DNA of 64,000 bases from CBDFKK01 sp965248815 (GCA_965248815.1 CBDFKK010000004.1:1-64000), one strand, 5' to 3'. Counted from the first letter of the stretch, positions 18,123 to 27,771 are shown. Program-made: numbers and translations. Notes: generated from the sequence alone by a model not told the origin.

Positions 18123-18953
18123 TTATGCCGCGACCGGGATTGGTTGCAGCACGTTGAAGTAAGCCTGATCGGGTGTCTGGCGGTCAAGCGATGAATGCGG
18201 TCTCTTGGTGTTGTAAAAGACCAAATATTTGCCGAGGGCGGCTCGGGCTTGTGGAACATTGCCATAGGCATGCAGATAGACCTCCTCGTATTTGACCGTG
18301 CGCCACAGCCGTTCAACAAAGACATTGTCCCGCCACGCTCCCTTGCCATCCATGCTGATGGCGATTTCAGCATCCTTCAGGATTTGTGTGAAAGCGATGG
18401 AGGTAAACTGCGAGCCCTGATCGGTGTTGAAGATGTCCGGCTTACCGTAACGGGCCAGTGCTTCTTCAACGGCTTCAATGCAAAAGTCTGCTTCCAGTGT
18501 GATAGAGAGCCGCCAGGACAGGACACGCCGGCTGAACCAGTCAACCACTGCGGCCAGATAAACAAAGCCCCGTGCCATTGGAATGTAGGTGATATCCATC
18601 GCCCAGACCTGATTGGGTTGGGTGACCGGCAGCTTACGCAACAGATAGGGATAGATTTTGTGGCCCGGTGCAGGCTTGGACGTGTTCGGGCGGCGATAAA
18701 TAGCCTCAAGCCCCATACGCTTCATCAGTGTTGTGACGTGCAGGCGGCCAACCTTGTATCCTTCACCAAGCAATAGTCCCTGCAGCATCCTGCTGCCTGC
18801 AAAGGGATAGTCGAGATGCAATTCATCAATCCGGCGCATCAGTGCCAGATCACCGACCGATACGGGACGGGGCTGATAATAGACGCTGCCCCGGCTGATC
18901 TTGAGCGCCTTGGCCTGACGGCTGAGCGAGAGTTTATGTTTGCGGTCGATCAT
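18123..18953 (-). CDS. IS3-family transposase OrfB (copy 2)
   Basis: 276 residues, identical in protein sequence to OrfB of copies 1 and 3, with the DDE residues in MDITYIP, NTDQGSQF and FVERLWR. A silent base difference (TAC versus TAT for one Tyr codon) separates copies 2 and 3 from copy 1. It overlaps orfA by 4 bases. Confidence 0.92.
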   Translation of the reverse strand: MIDRKHKLSLSRQAKALKISRGSVYYQPRPVSVGDLALMRRIDELHLDYPFAGSRMLQGLLLGEGYKVGRLHVTTLMKRMGLEAIYRRPNTSKPAPGHKIYPYLLRKLPVTQPNQVWAMDITYIPMARGFVYLAAVVDWFSRRVLSWRLSITLEADFCIEAVEEALARYGKPDIFNTDQGSQFTSIAFTQILKDAEIAISMDGKGAWRDNVFVERLWRTVKYEEVYLHAYGNVPQARAALGKYLVFYNTKRPHSSLDRQTPDQAYFNVLQPIPVAA

Positions 18954-19261
18954 TTTCTTGCGCTCGGCAATCCCGCCTTGGTGAGCGCATCGCCTAAAAA
19001 ATCATTCTCAAGCGTCAGCTCCCCAATCTTGGCATGGAGCCTCTTCACATCAACACGGGGTGCAGGCAGCGGTGATTTACCCTCCCGCCCAAAAACACCC
19101 GCTGCACCCTTAAGGAGCTGATCTTTCCATTGCTTGATCTGGTTAGGATGAACATCAAACTGCTGAGCGAGTTCTCCCAATGTCTGCTCACCGCGAACGG
19201 CCGCAAGGGCCACCTTCGACTTGAACGCAGGTGTATGATTGCGACGTGGTCGTCTTGCCAT
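18950..19261 (-). CDS. IS3-family transposase OrfA (copy 2)
   Basis: 103 residues, HTH plus coiled coil as in copy 1. One substitution is visible: DQLLKGAAG here against DQLLEGAAG in the other two copies. ATG at 19261 has AGGAG upstream on the minus strand. Confidence 0.9.
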   Translation of the reverse strand: MARRPRRNHTPAFKSKVALAAVRGEQTLGELAQQFDVHPNQIKQWKDQLLKGAAGVFGREGKSPLPAPRVDVKRLHAKIGELTLENDFLGDALTKAGLPSARK

Positions 19262-19347
19262 AGTGGATCTCCTGTTGCCGGCGATCATGCCGCCTACAGG
19301 CCAAAATTCCACTTATCTCAACTGTGCAGATTTCCCGAGCCACCTCT

Positions 19348-19939
19348 CTCCTCAATGCCCGTGTTTGAAAAGTTAGCTGGGGAAATCATTTCGGGTCCTA
19401 CAGGACACCTATATTTTGTACATTTGCTGCTTCCCCATTCTCCTTTCATATATGACAGTAGATATAAAATTCATAACTCAATTCGCGAATGGAATCAGGC
19501 TGCGGGACTTGTTGCTTCGGCAGAGATGAGGAGTGAGAGATATCAGCTTTACTTTGGTCAGATTAGTTGCACGCTTTCAAAACTTCGCCACCTTTTTGAA
19601 CGTTTGCAGCAAGCAGGAAAGTTTGAGGACACAACAATCATAATACATGGTGATCACGGTTCGCGAATTGTGTCTCGTCATCCAAGCAGTGAAAACAAAA
19701 ATCAGTTGAGTGCGGAAGAATTGGTCGATGGCTTTTCGACTTTGTTCGCGGTGAAAGTACCCGGGCAAGAACCAGGATATGATTCAGAGATGCATTCAGT
19801 TGAAGAAATATTTGAATTTGCCGTTCAAGAGACGGTAACCCTTCCAAAGCCAAGCGCCGATCACTACGTCTATTTGCCGGACGAGAATAACGGCTGGACA
19901 AAGATCCAGTTTCCGGCCTTGCCGTTGCACGCCGATTGA
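19348..19939 (+). pseudogene. 3' fragment of a sulfatase/alkaline-phosphatase-superfamily gene
   Basis: About 197 codons, open from the IS junction to a stop at 19939. The part GHLYFVHLLLPHSPFIYD resembles the middle of membrane-linked sulfatase-like enzymes, and TTIIIHGDHGSRI supplies the late metal-binding Asp-His of the family. The nucleophile-bearing N-terminal half is missing, so the product cannot be active. The frame formally continues back into the IS, where it is meaningless. The gene was probably a phosphoethanolamine-transferase- or sulfatase-like hydrolase. Confidence 0.6.
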
Positions 19940-20095
19940 GTTTGCTGTCTTAGTTGAGGCTGGTGGCTATATATTCAGATGCAATAATTTGGCCAGTCTC
20001 GTTGCCAAAGCGGACAGGCGGTGCAGAAATTCTTGCATTCTTAAAGCGAAAAGCGCACGACTAGAACATGACCAAGCGACGCCAAAGGAGAAGTC

Positions 20096-21679
20096 ATGTC
20101 CACCGCCGAAGCTCATACCCCCACAATCATTGAAGAGCTCACATCCATTGTAGGCGCAGAATATGCGCTCACCGGCGAAGCCGACCGGATCTTTTTTTCT
20201 CACGACGTCTACCATCGCGCGCCCGAGCTGGCGGAGATCGTGTTGCAACCGGGCACACGCGACGAGCTCGTCGAGATCGTGAGGATTTGTAACGCTCACA
20301 AAGCGCCGATGATCGCGCGCGGCGGCGGCGCGTCGTATACGGATGGCTACCTGCCGGTAAAGCCAAGCACGGTGTCGATCGATACCTCCCGGCTCAATCG
20401 CATCGTCGAAATCAACGCGGACGACATGTATGTCTCGGTCGAGCCGGGGCTGACCTGGGCCGCGCTTCACGAAGCGCTGGCACAAAAAAATCTGCGCACG
20501 CCGTTCTGGGGACCGTTCTCTGGCATCGCCGCAACTGTAGGCGGATCAATCTCACAAAACTCCGTCAATTTCGGATCGGGCCTTTACGGCACGTCGGGTG
20601 AATCCGTTCTCGCCATGGAAATTGTCTTGGCCAGCGGTGACGTGCTCAAAACCGGATCGGCGGCAAACGCGAACGGCTCGCCGTTTTATCGCACCTATGG
20701 CCCCGACACAGTCGGCCTGTTCACCGGCGACAACGGCGCTCTTGGCATTAAATCACTCATTACGATGCGCCTCATGGCAAAAGAAGCCGCTCACGCCTCG
20801 TGCTCGTTCGGCTTTCCTACTTATGACGCTTTTGTCGATGCCAATGTAGAAATCGCCAAACAGGGAATCGTCGCGGATAATTTCGGCATGGATCCACGGC
20901 TGCAACGCGGCGCCCTCGACCGCGCCACGACGACCGATGCGTTGTCGGCAGCCTTTGCCGTGTTCAAATCATCCCGCAATCCGATCGAAGGGGCGTTTCA
21001 AGTCGCTAAAATCGGATTGGCGGGCCGAGGTTTCTTAAAGAAGCCCAGTTTCCTTGCTCATTTCACCACTGAAGGCGTCGACATGACGGAAGCGAAAGCC
21101 AAGCTCGCCCGCGTCCGCAAAATCGCGGCGGCTTACGGCGCCGAAGTGGCCAACACGGTACCCACTATAATAAGAGCGACGCCATTCATGCCTCTGAAGC
21201 CCATGGTCGGGCCCAACGGCGAACGTTGGAAGCCAACCCACGGCATTCTTCCCTTTTCGAAGCTCAAAGATTTCGACAAGGCGTTTGATGAGATGCGCGC
21301 CTCGTTCAAGCCGCGCATGGATGCCCACAAAGTCTACCTCACCAAATTGTTCATGTTCATCGGTACCAACGCCATGCTCTATGAACCAACGTTCCTGTGG
21401 CAAGATAAACTCACGATGTTTCATGAGCGCCTGCTGCCGGAAGATTTTCGCAAGACGCTGCCGACCTATGACGACAATCCGGACGCCCGTCAGCTCGTTG
21501 GCGAAATGAAGCAACGCATCATTGACCTTTTTCACGAGCACGGCGCCAGCCATCTGCAGATCGGCAAAGACTATCCTTACCTGAAAGACCGCCAGCCTGA
21601 AGCCGTCTCTATGATCAAAGGCATCAAGGCACTCGTCGATCCCAACAATCTCATGAATCCTGGTTCACTGGGCTTGTGA
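20096..21679 (+). CDS. FAD-binding oxidoreductase (VAO/GlcD type)
   Basis: A 527-residue flavoprotein with the PCMH-type FAD domain. Key blocks are IARGGGASYTDGYLP, SIDTSRLNRIVEIN, VSVEPGLTW and TVGGSISQNSVNFGSGLYGTS, and the C-terminal FAD-oxidase domain ends in LVDPNNLMNPGSLGL. Relatives oxidise 2-hydroxy acids (D-lactate, glycolate) or phenolic alcohols. The substrate cannot be chosen from the sequence. No signal peptide is seen. ATG at 20096 follows AAAGGAG. It is upstream of an exported-enzyme block but is not obviously in an operon. Confidence 0.87.
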   Translation: MSTAEAHTPTIIEELTSIVGAEYALTGEADRIFFSHDVYHRAPELAEIVLQPGTRDELVEIVRICNAHKAPMIARGGGASYTDGYLPVKPSTVSIDTSRLNRIVEINADDMYVSVEPGLTWAALHEALAQKNLRTPFWGPFSGIAATVGGSISQNSVNFGSGLYGTSGESVLAMEIVLASGDVLKTGSAANANGSPFYRTYGPDTVGLFTGDNGALGIKSLITMRLMAKEAAHASCSFGFPTYDAFVDANVEIAKQGIVADNFGMDPRLQRGALDRATTTDALSAAFAVFKSSRNPIEGAFQVAKIGLAGRGFLKKPSFLAHFTTEGVDMTEAKAKLARVRKIAAAYGAEVANTVPTIIRATPFMPLKPMVGPNGERWKPTHGILPFSKLKDFDKAFDEMRASFKPRMDAHKVYLTKLFMFIGTNAMLYEPTFLWQDKLTMFHERLLPEDFRKTLPTYDDNPDARQLVGEMKQRIIDLFHEHGASHLQIGKDYPYLKDRQPEAVSMIKGIKALVDPNNLMNPGSLGL

Positions 21680-21799
21680 ACGCTTCGACTGCCCGCCACG
21701 AGTTTTTGTCTAATCGCGCGGCGTTTTGGCCATGAACGCTTGCGAATCAAAAGAGTTTGGCGTTAGCGTCTGGCAGGCAATCACAGCAAGAGACATGGC

Positions 21800-22888
21800 A
21801 TGCGTGCGCACTTGACGCGGCTCATAAACCTAATTCGGCAGAACAAAGAAAATGTTATTCTTATGTTCGTGTCTGTTGGTGTTGGGTTGTTCATTTCCGA
21901 AATCGCTGCCCGATATGTCCACCAAGCATGGCCATTTGAACAAGAGTGGACGTTAGCGCCGCATCTGACCGCTAAAGACGCCACGTTGCGGTGGCGTTAT
22001 TCGCAGGGCGATTCAAGAAATAGTCTGGGCCTCAATAACCGGGAAATAGAAGAGAAAAACGGGCAATTTCGCATCCTCTTTCTGGGTGATTCCTTGATTT
22101 TCAATGCCCGTACGACGTCAGACATGTTGGTCACGGAAACGATTGAGCAAAACCTCAATCAAGCCGGCGTAAAATCCACTCAAGATATCGAAGTCGTCAA
22201 TGCGGGCGTGCCTGGATATACAACGTATCAGGAGTACGAATTTCTAAAACTTTACGGCCTCGACATGACGCCTGACATGGTCATCCTCGGATTTGTGTTC
22301 AACGATACTTTTTACAAATATCTTCATATTCCCCTGAAAGGAGGGGCGTTGGGAGCCGATCCGGAAGTCGCGCTGAATTATTTTGACAAGTCTAGTTTTC
22401 CAGGATTTCTATTTCCGAAAAGCTATCTCGCACACCAAGTTAGCTATCTCTCTCAAAGAGCCATCGAGCAATTTGACGGTCGCCAAAATTTTAGGTTCGC
22501 CCGGCGCAAAGACTTCTTCTTGTCTTGGAAGGATTATGGCTGGGGGCCAGTCGACCGGCTCTTGACTTCGATGCGCGATCAACTCGATAGCCTTGACATT
22601 ATGTTTTTGGTTGTGATTTTTCCGATGAGCGCACAAGTTGATTCGAGAAATCTAGCGACAGACGAGGCCTTCGTCCTGTATCGGCAAAGCCGAATTCGCG
22701 AGATTTGCGATCGACTGGGAGTACCATGCTTGGATCTAACCGATTCGATGATAGAAGGAGGCGGACCGCCCCTTTTTGATGACTACTTACATCTCGGCAA
22801 TCGGGGAAACGACATCTCGTCTCGCGAAATCACAAGCTTCCTGGTTGAAAATTTGGATCCGCAAGGCGGCTCGCTTCAAGATCGCTGA
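21800..22888 (+). CDS. SGNH/GDSL-type hydrolase, membrane anchored
   Basis: A 362-residue protein with an N-terminal hydrophobic segment (about residues 18-36, VILMFVSVGVGLFISEIAA). The SGNH fold is shown by the nucleophile block FLGDSLIFNA, a glycine block with VVNAGVPGYTT, and the late DDYLHLGNRGN carrying Asp and His of the triad. Such proteins are esterases or acyl-transferring enzymes of the envelope, often acting on O-acetylated glycans. The active site should face the periplasm. It stands alone. Confidence 0.82.
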   Translation: MRAHLTRLINLIRQNKENVILMFVSVGVGLFISEIAARYVHQAWPFEQEWTLAPHLTAKDATLRWRYSQGDSRNSLGLNNREIEEKNGQFRILFLGDSLIFNARTTSDMLVTETIEQNLNQAGVKSTQDIEVVNAGVPGYTTYQEYEFLKLYGLDMTPDMVILGFVFNDTFYKYLHIPLKGGALGADPEVALNYFDKSSFPGFLFPKSYLAHQVSYLSQRAIEQFDGRQNFRFARRKDFFLSWKDYGWGPVDRLLTSMRDQLDSLDIMFLVVIFPMSAQVDSRNLATDEAFVLYRQSRIREICDRLGVPCLDLTDSMIEGGGPPLFDDYLHLGNRGNDISSREITSFLVENLDPQGGSLQDR

Positions 22889-23113
22889 GCTAGATTTAGG
22901 CGATCTTTCCCAGCCAAGCTCGAGGCCATCCCAGTGACAGGCCTTCGATTGATCCAATTGACAGAGGCAACATTGCGCGGGAGGGTCGCTGATCGTCCAG
23001 CCTATAGTTTGGCGTGCAAGTCGACCAACGTTGGACTCATTTCATTCGAGAAATTATGATTCAAGGCAACACATATTCCGTCCACGGCTTATAGCAACAA
23101 CGAGTTCCATACC

Positions 23114-25057
23114 ATGACGTCGAAGTCCCCAAAAGGTCGCGTCAACAGGCGGAGCTTTCTGACGGCGGCCGGAACCAGCCTCGCCGCCGGCGCAATGCCT
23201 GCGCATGCGCAAACGCGTGACGCCGAATCGCTCGCGTCGAATACCGATCTCGAAAGCGCCCTTGAGTTCACGCTGCCTGACGGCTATTCCGTCGAACAGG
23301 CTGCACAGTACTTCGTTGATCGTCCGGGATCGGACTTTATGGTTGATGTGCTGCGCAGCGTCGATATTGACTACATTGCGATCAATGCGGGCTCAAGCTT
23401 TCGGGGATTGCAAGAGTCGATTGTCAATTACGGCAACAATCAAAAGCCAGAGTTGCTCACGTGCCTTCATGAAGAACATGCCGTGGCTCTTGCGCACGGC
23501 TATGCGAAAGTTTCCGGAAAACCTTTGGCGGTTGCGGTCCACAGCACCGTGGGTTTGCAACATGCCGCTATGGCGATTTACAACGCCTGGGCCGACCGGG
23601 TGCCGGTGGTCATCATCGGCGGCAATCATCTAGATGCAGTAACGCGGCGCGCGGGCGTTGAATGGAACCATGCAGCGCAAGACGCGGCCAAACTCGTGCG
23701 CGACTTTACCAAATGGGACGACATGCCGATGTCGCTCCAACATTTTTCCGAGTCGTTCGTCCGTGCTGTGAAGATTGCAACAACGGCGCCCATGGGTCCG
23801 ACGGTCATTATTGCCGACGGCGAACTCCAAGAAGAGTCCATGGGCAATGCATTGCCCGAGATCCCCGCGTTGGCGGTGACGCGGCCACCGCAAGGGGATA
23901 TGGGCGCCATTGAGGAAGCCGCGCTTCTCCTGGTCGAGGCAGAACATCCGGTCATCCTAGCTGACCGGCTGGTGCGCTCCCGAGAAGGCATGGACGCGCT
24001 TATCGAGCTTGCGGAATTGTTGCAAGCGCCAGTGGTAGACCGCGGCGCGCGCATGAATTTCCCGAACACCCATTACCTCAATCAGACGCTGCGCAGCCGG
24101 TCGCTCATCCGCGATGCCGACGTCGTGTTGGGATTGGAGCTCGGAGACATGTGGGGCGCGCTCAACCAAGTGGTCGACTTGCCCCATCGCGAGACGCGGC
24201 GCGTCGCGAAAGACGATGTCAAAGTCATCAGCATTAGTGTCAACGACCTTTATCTCAAATCCAATTACCAAGATTTCCAACGCTACTACGCGTCCGATCT
24301 TTCTATTGCGGGTGACGGCGAAGCAACACTGCCGTCCCTCATAGAAGCGGTAAAGCGCACCCTCACTCCGGACCGGCGCACGGCGATTGCCGCTCGTGAA
24401 GCACAGTGGCGCACAGATCATGCAGTGCTGCGTCAAGGTTCCCGCGACCAAGCGCGCTATGGCTGGAACGCTAGCCCGGTCACCACCGCGCGGTTGTGCG
24501 CCGAACTGTGGAACCTCATAAAAGAGCGTGACTGGGGAATCGTCTCCCAAACGTTCTTCCAGAGCTTTTGGCCTGAGCGTCTTTGGACTATGTCCGAGCC
24601 GTATCATCACATCGGAAATTCAGGTGGTGGCGGCGTCGGCTATGGCGCGCCGGCCGCGGTGGGCGCAGCGCTTGCCCACAAGGAAGCCGGACGGCTCGCC
24701 GTCAACATTCAATCGGATGGAGACATGCTCTACGTGCCAGGCGCTTTTTGGACTGCCGCCCACCACAATATCCCGCTCCTTTCAGTCATGCACAATAATC
24801 GCGGCTACCATCAAGAAGTCATGCATCTGCAGCGCATTGCGGCGCGGCGCCAGCGCGGAATCGACGGCAGCGCCAAGATCGGCAACACGTTCGAGGATCC
24901 GACGATCGACTTTGCCGCCATGGCGAAATCCTTAGGTGTCTGGGCGGCAGGGCCGATTGAAAATCCCAACGAACTTGGCCCTGCACTTACCAAAGCGCTC
25001 GACGTGGTTGACCAGGGCGAACCCGCCCTCGTTGATGTCGTTTGCGAACCGAGGTAA
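23114..25057 (+). CDS. Tat-exported thiamine-diphosphate-dependent enzyme
   Basis: A 647-residue protein of the acetolactate synthase/pyruvate oxidase superfamily. Unusually it begins with a twin-arginine signal: NRRSFLTAAGTSLAAGA then an AHA cleavage region (residues about 10-33). The catalytic glutamate lies in LHEEHAVALAHGYA, and the ThDP/Mg site is SDGDMLYVPGAFW with the later NN in VMHNNRGY. All three domains appear present, so the enzyme should be active in the periplasm. It ends 7 bases before a c-type cytochrome gene, which suggests that an oxidised substrate delivers electrons to that cytochrome (inference). The reaction could be decarboxylation of a 2-oxo acid. Confidence 0.88.
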   Translation: MTSKSPKGRVNRRSFLTAAGTSLAAGAMPAHAQTRDAESLASNTDLESALEFTLPDGYSVEQAAQYFVDRPGSDFMVDVLRSVDIDYIAINAGSSFRGLQESIVNYGNNQKPELLTCLHEEHAVALAHGYAKVSGKPLAVAVHSTVGLQHAAMAIYNAWADRVPVVIIGGNHLDAVTRRAGVEWNHAAQDAAKLVRDFTKWDDMPMSLQHFSESFVRAVKIATTAPMGPTVIIADGELQEESMGNALPEIPALAVTRPPQGDMGAIEEAALLLVEAEHPVILADRLVRSREGMDALIELAELLQAPVVDRGARMNFPNTHYLNQTLRSRSLIRDADVVLGLELGDMWGALNQVVDLPHRETRRVAKDDVKVISISVNDLYLKSNYQDFQRYYASDLSIAGDGEATLPSLIEAVKRTLTPDRRTAIAAREAQWRTDHAVLRQGSRDQARYGWNASPVTTARLCAELWNLIKERDWGIVSQTFFQSFWPERLWTMSEPYHHIGNSGGGGVGYGAPAAVGAALAHKEAGRLAVNIQSDGDMLYVPGAFWTAAHHNIPLLSVMHNNRGYHQEVMHLQRIAARRQRGIDGSAKIGNTFEDPTIDFAAMAKSLGVWAAGPIENPNELGPALTKALDVVDQGEPALVDVVCEPR

Positions 25058-25064
25058 CGCGGAG

Positions 25065-25403
25065 ATGCGTCCGGTAAAACATCTCATCTTCACATTCACT
25101 CTGCTTGCTGCAGGCGGCACGACTGCCGTCGCCCAAGACGAAGCGCGCGCGGCCTATGAAGCCTATGGCTGTTATCAATGTCACGGCTTTGGCGGTCAAG
25201 GAGGCGCGGCCGGACCTCAATTGGCACCTGAGCCCCTGCCGTTCGATGCGTTTGCGGAAATCGTGCGGCGTCCGCCTAATCGCATGCCGGCTTACAGTCC
25301 CGGCGTGCTGAGCGACGACACGCTGACGCTTATATATGAGTATGTTGAGTCGATTGAACCACCGCCGGCGCTCGACGAAATTCCCCTGTTGCCGGAAAAC
25401 TGA
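25065..25403 (+). CDS. Exported c-type cytochrome, single haem
   Basis: A 112-residue protein with a Sec signal (HLIFTFTLLAAGGTTAVAQ) and one haem site CYQCH about 40 residues in; a methionine in NRMPAYSPG could be the sixth ligand. It is a small class I-like cytochrome acting in the periplasm. The ATG at 25065 is chosen because GAGG lies at 25051-25054 and the signal peptide begins there; the longer open frame lies inside the upstream gene. Its tight coupling to the Tat-exported ThDP enzyme suggests an electron-acceptor role for it. Confidence 0.88.
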   Translation: MRPVKHLIFTFTLLAAGGTTAVAQDEARAAYEAYGCYQCHGFGGQGGAAGPQLAPEPLPFDAFAEIVRRPPNRMPAYSPGVLSDDTLTLIYEYVESIEPPPALDEIPLLPEN

Positions 25404-25420
25404 GTTGCCTTATCCAAATG

Positions 25421-25542
25421 CGTCATGCCGGACTTGATCCGGCATCCAGGGCTAAGACTCACTCCCTCTCGATTCATGTGGAGCCTACAACATGACGCCC
25501 TGGATCGCGTACTCGCGTTGCTCGTGCTTGTCCGGGATGACG
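25421..25542. repeat. Dispersed palindromic repeat (REP-like)
   Basis: An imperfect 122-base palindrome that starts CGTCATGCCGGACTTGATCC and ends TTGTCCGGGATGACG, with inner arms around CCAGGGC and GCCCTGG. It lies between convergent genes. This type of CGTCATGCC...GGGATGACG element is common between genes of Alphaproteobacteria. It could form a strong hairpin and end transcription from both sides. Confidence 0.7.
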
Positions 25543-25577
25543 CCACTCGCCGATGGCAAAAGAACGCTGGATCCTAT

Positions 25578-26678
25578 CTACTTCCTACCGATCAGGAATG
25601 GCCAACCGAAGGGAGAATTTTCGAGCCAAACGTTTTCTTTCGCAAAACCTGCGGCGCGGGCTTCTTCTTTATAGTCGAGATCGCGCAACACAACTTCAAA
25701 CGTCTCATTGTTGTGATAGGCCTCCCAATCCCAAATGAACGATGAATAAAGATTCTCCACATCGCGATCTTGGGGAATGTCGAGATGTACCATCAGTCCG
25801 CCTGGCTTCAACAGCCGATAGCACTCTCTGAGAATATTCGGCATCGCCTTGCGCGACGTCTCATGAAACAGAATATGTGACAAGACGAGATCGAAGGACT
25901 GGTCGTCAAAGTTGGTGTGCTCGGCATTTTGTTGCGAAAAATGCGCTGGTTTTCCAAGGGCTTCAGCCCGGGCATGCGCAAATCGCACCATCGGCGCGCC
26001 GACATCTAGACCATGGACTTCCGCTTCCGGATACGCATCGACATAGGCAAGCGTGCTATGGCCGACGGAGCAGCCCATATCGAGGATGCGCGCTGGCGCA
26101 AACGTTGCCTGCTTTTGATTGAGGTGATCAATCACCATCTGGCCCATAATGTCATTGTACTGACCAAATTTGCCGTCACCGTATACGAAAAGAGCTCGGT
26201 CATAGATGGCGCCCGCACTCAAATCGTCGCCTGTCACTTCCGTGTGATATGCCCCCGGTTGCAAATGAATATCGGCTGCCGTGTGATAGGGCGGGATTTC
26301 TAAAGCAGGATCGAGCTGAAGTGTGCCTTGTGCCTGATTGTGAAGTCCTTTGAAATTCGCCTTGAGGCGCGGTAGATCGCGTTCCACCGTATCAATAACG
26401 GAATCCCATATAAGCTCCTGCGTGCCACGCAATCCTGCACAATAAAGGCGATAAAAGTGATCCTCGTTCATAGCATGACGAATCTCGTGGCGGTCTTTCA
26501 CGTCACGCCCGTTCTCTTTTTGAAAGTTTGGCCGCACCCGCTTTTCGTAAACCGTTCGCGTGCCCTTCTGGATTTCATCCAAAAGATGAGCCCGAAACGT
26601 GCGGCAGAATTCTTGCCGCGCAAACTCGTCATGGTTCGGCGCGGGGCTCATTTTATGAGTGGGCTGTAGCGCGACCAT
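25578..26678 (-). CDS. SAM-dependent methyltransferase
   Basis: A 366-residue class I methyltransferase. The SAM-binding block is ILDMGCSVGHSTLAYV, the acidic end of strand 2 is VHGLDVGAPMV, and the later LLKPGGLMVHLDIP is the usual motif III region. About 190 residues precede the Rossmann fold and have no domain I recognise. The substrate is unknown. It is convergent with the cytochrome gene, with the palindromic repeat between, and divergent from nothing obvious. A second start at MSPAPN (9 residues in) is possible. Confidence 0.85.
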   Translation of the reverse strand: MVALQPTHKMSPAPNHDEFARQEFCRTFRAHLLDEIQKGTRTVYEKRVRPNFQKENGRDVKDRHEIRHAMNEDHFYRLYCAGLRGTQELIWDSVIDTVERDLPRLKANFKGLHNQAQGTLQLDPALEIPPYHTAADIHLQPGAYHTEVTGDDLSAGAIYDRALFVYGDGKFGQYNDIMGQMVIDHLNQKQATFAPARILDMGCSVGHSTLAYVDAYPEAEVHGLDVGAPMVRFAHARAEALGKPAHFSQQNAEHTNFDDQSFDLVLSHILFHETSRKAMPNILRECYRLLKPGGLMVHLDIPQDRDVENLYSSFIWDWEAYHNNETFEVVLRDLDYKEEARAAGFAKENVWLENSPFGWPFLIGRK

Positions 26679-26754
26679 CTGATCTTCCTTCCGGTAGACG
26701 AAGTCCGTTTCTGGTGTTGGTACGCGAGTCTATCACATCGGCGGACGTTTCAGC

Positions 26755-27567
26755 TCACCATGGCATGACCTTGCCGTCGTAATTGGTCATCGTGGCAGCG
26801 TTGTCCGGGCTGAGGTTTTCAATGAGCCCGACCAAAGCGCCAACGGCGACTTCAGGTTCAAGTCTTGGGCCGGTGTAACCGGTATCCCGTCAAAATTCCG
26901 TGTCGACTATGCCCGGATTGAAAAGACCGATGAGAATGCCCCGATCGCGCAAGTCAGCTGCCAAGGTGCGCCCGACAATATTCGCGCCTGACTTGCTCAC
27001 TCTATAAAAGTAGTAGCCGCCATAGTCTTCGGTCAAAGCCATGGAGCCAAGCCCGCTGGTGATCGTCACGATCTTCTTTTGGTCGCTGGCGGCCACGCTG
27101 CCGGCAAACGCTTGAGACATTTTCAGGGGACCGTAAACGTTTACAGCCATGACTTGGGTGAACGTATCGTAGTCCAATTCTTCCAATGTCTGGTTGGCCA
27201 CGGGGCCGAATATACCAGCGTTGTTGATAAGTACGTCGATGGGCGTGTCTTTGTATTGAGCAGCCAGCGCCTCGATCTCAGCGTTGTCGGTAACGTCTAG
27301 TTCTTCGATCACGATGTTGGGATTTTCGTCCGCCAAAGCACTCAAAGCGTTTGCCGTACCCGGTGTTCGGCAGGTTGCAATCACTGTCCAGCCGTTTGCC
27401 GCATATTGCTTCGTGAGCTCGAACCCCATGCCGCGGCTTGACCCGGTGATCAACACGGTCGGCGACCCTTGGGCAAGAGCCATTTGGGGCGTCCAAATTG
27501 CCACGAGGCCAACGGCAAACATCAAAGTAGCGAAAAAAATACCGGTCAAGGATCGATGCAGTTTCAT
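26755..27567 (-). pseudogene. Signal-peptide-bearing SDR oxidoreductase with in-frame TGA
   Basis: A short-chain dehydrogenase with an unusual N-terminal export signal (SLTGIFFATLMFAVGLVAIW, cleavage after ALAQ). The NAD(P) site is VLITGSSRGMG, then NNAG and the catalytic Tyr-Lys in YYFYRVSKSGAN. The frame reaches TGA at 26890-26892 after GIVDTEF. The same frame then continues for 44 codons (from RDTGYTGPRL to VMPW) with a sensible SDR C-terminus. The stop is therefore a nonsense mutation or the last part is simply lost. The start is MKLHRS at 27567; the upstream open frame is discarded because the signal begins here. The active site is retained. Confidence 0.65.
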
Positions 27568-27771
27568 CTGTTGCTTCCGTTCGATGTAGATCCCTGTCGT
27601 GACGCCAACACGGCGATTCCGCCCCCAACTTCGTTCGGCGCCCATCATAACACGATTGCGCCATAGGCAAGCTCAATGGGCAATCAGAATGGCAAAGAGA
27701 TCGCGCTGTGCGGGCAAGTGAGTTAGCGTGAGACGCCTCAAATGATCCCGCATTGGGGAGGGAGAACCGAC

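Larger units (their letters stand above)
18062..19347 (-). mobile_element. IS3-family element, copy 2 (1,286 bp)
   Basis: Inverted relative to copy 1 and almost identical to copies 1 and 3. It has the same AGAGGTGG/CCACCTCT ends. Flanking bases are CATAC on the left and CTCCT on the right: no target duplication. Both flanks are broken coding sequence. Confidence 0.9.
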
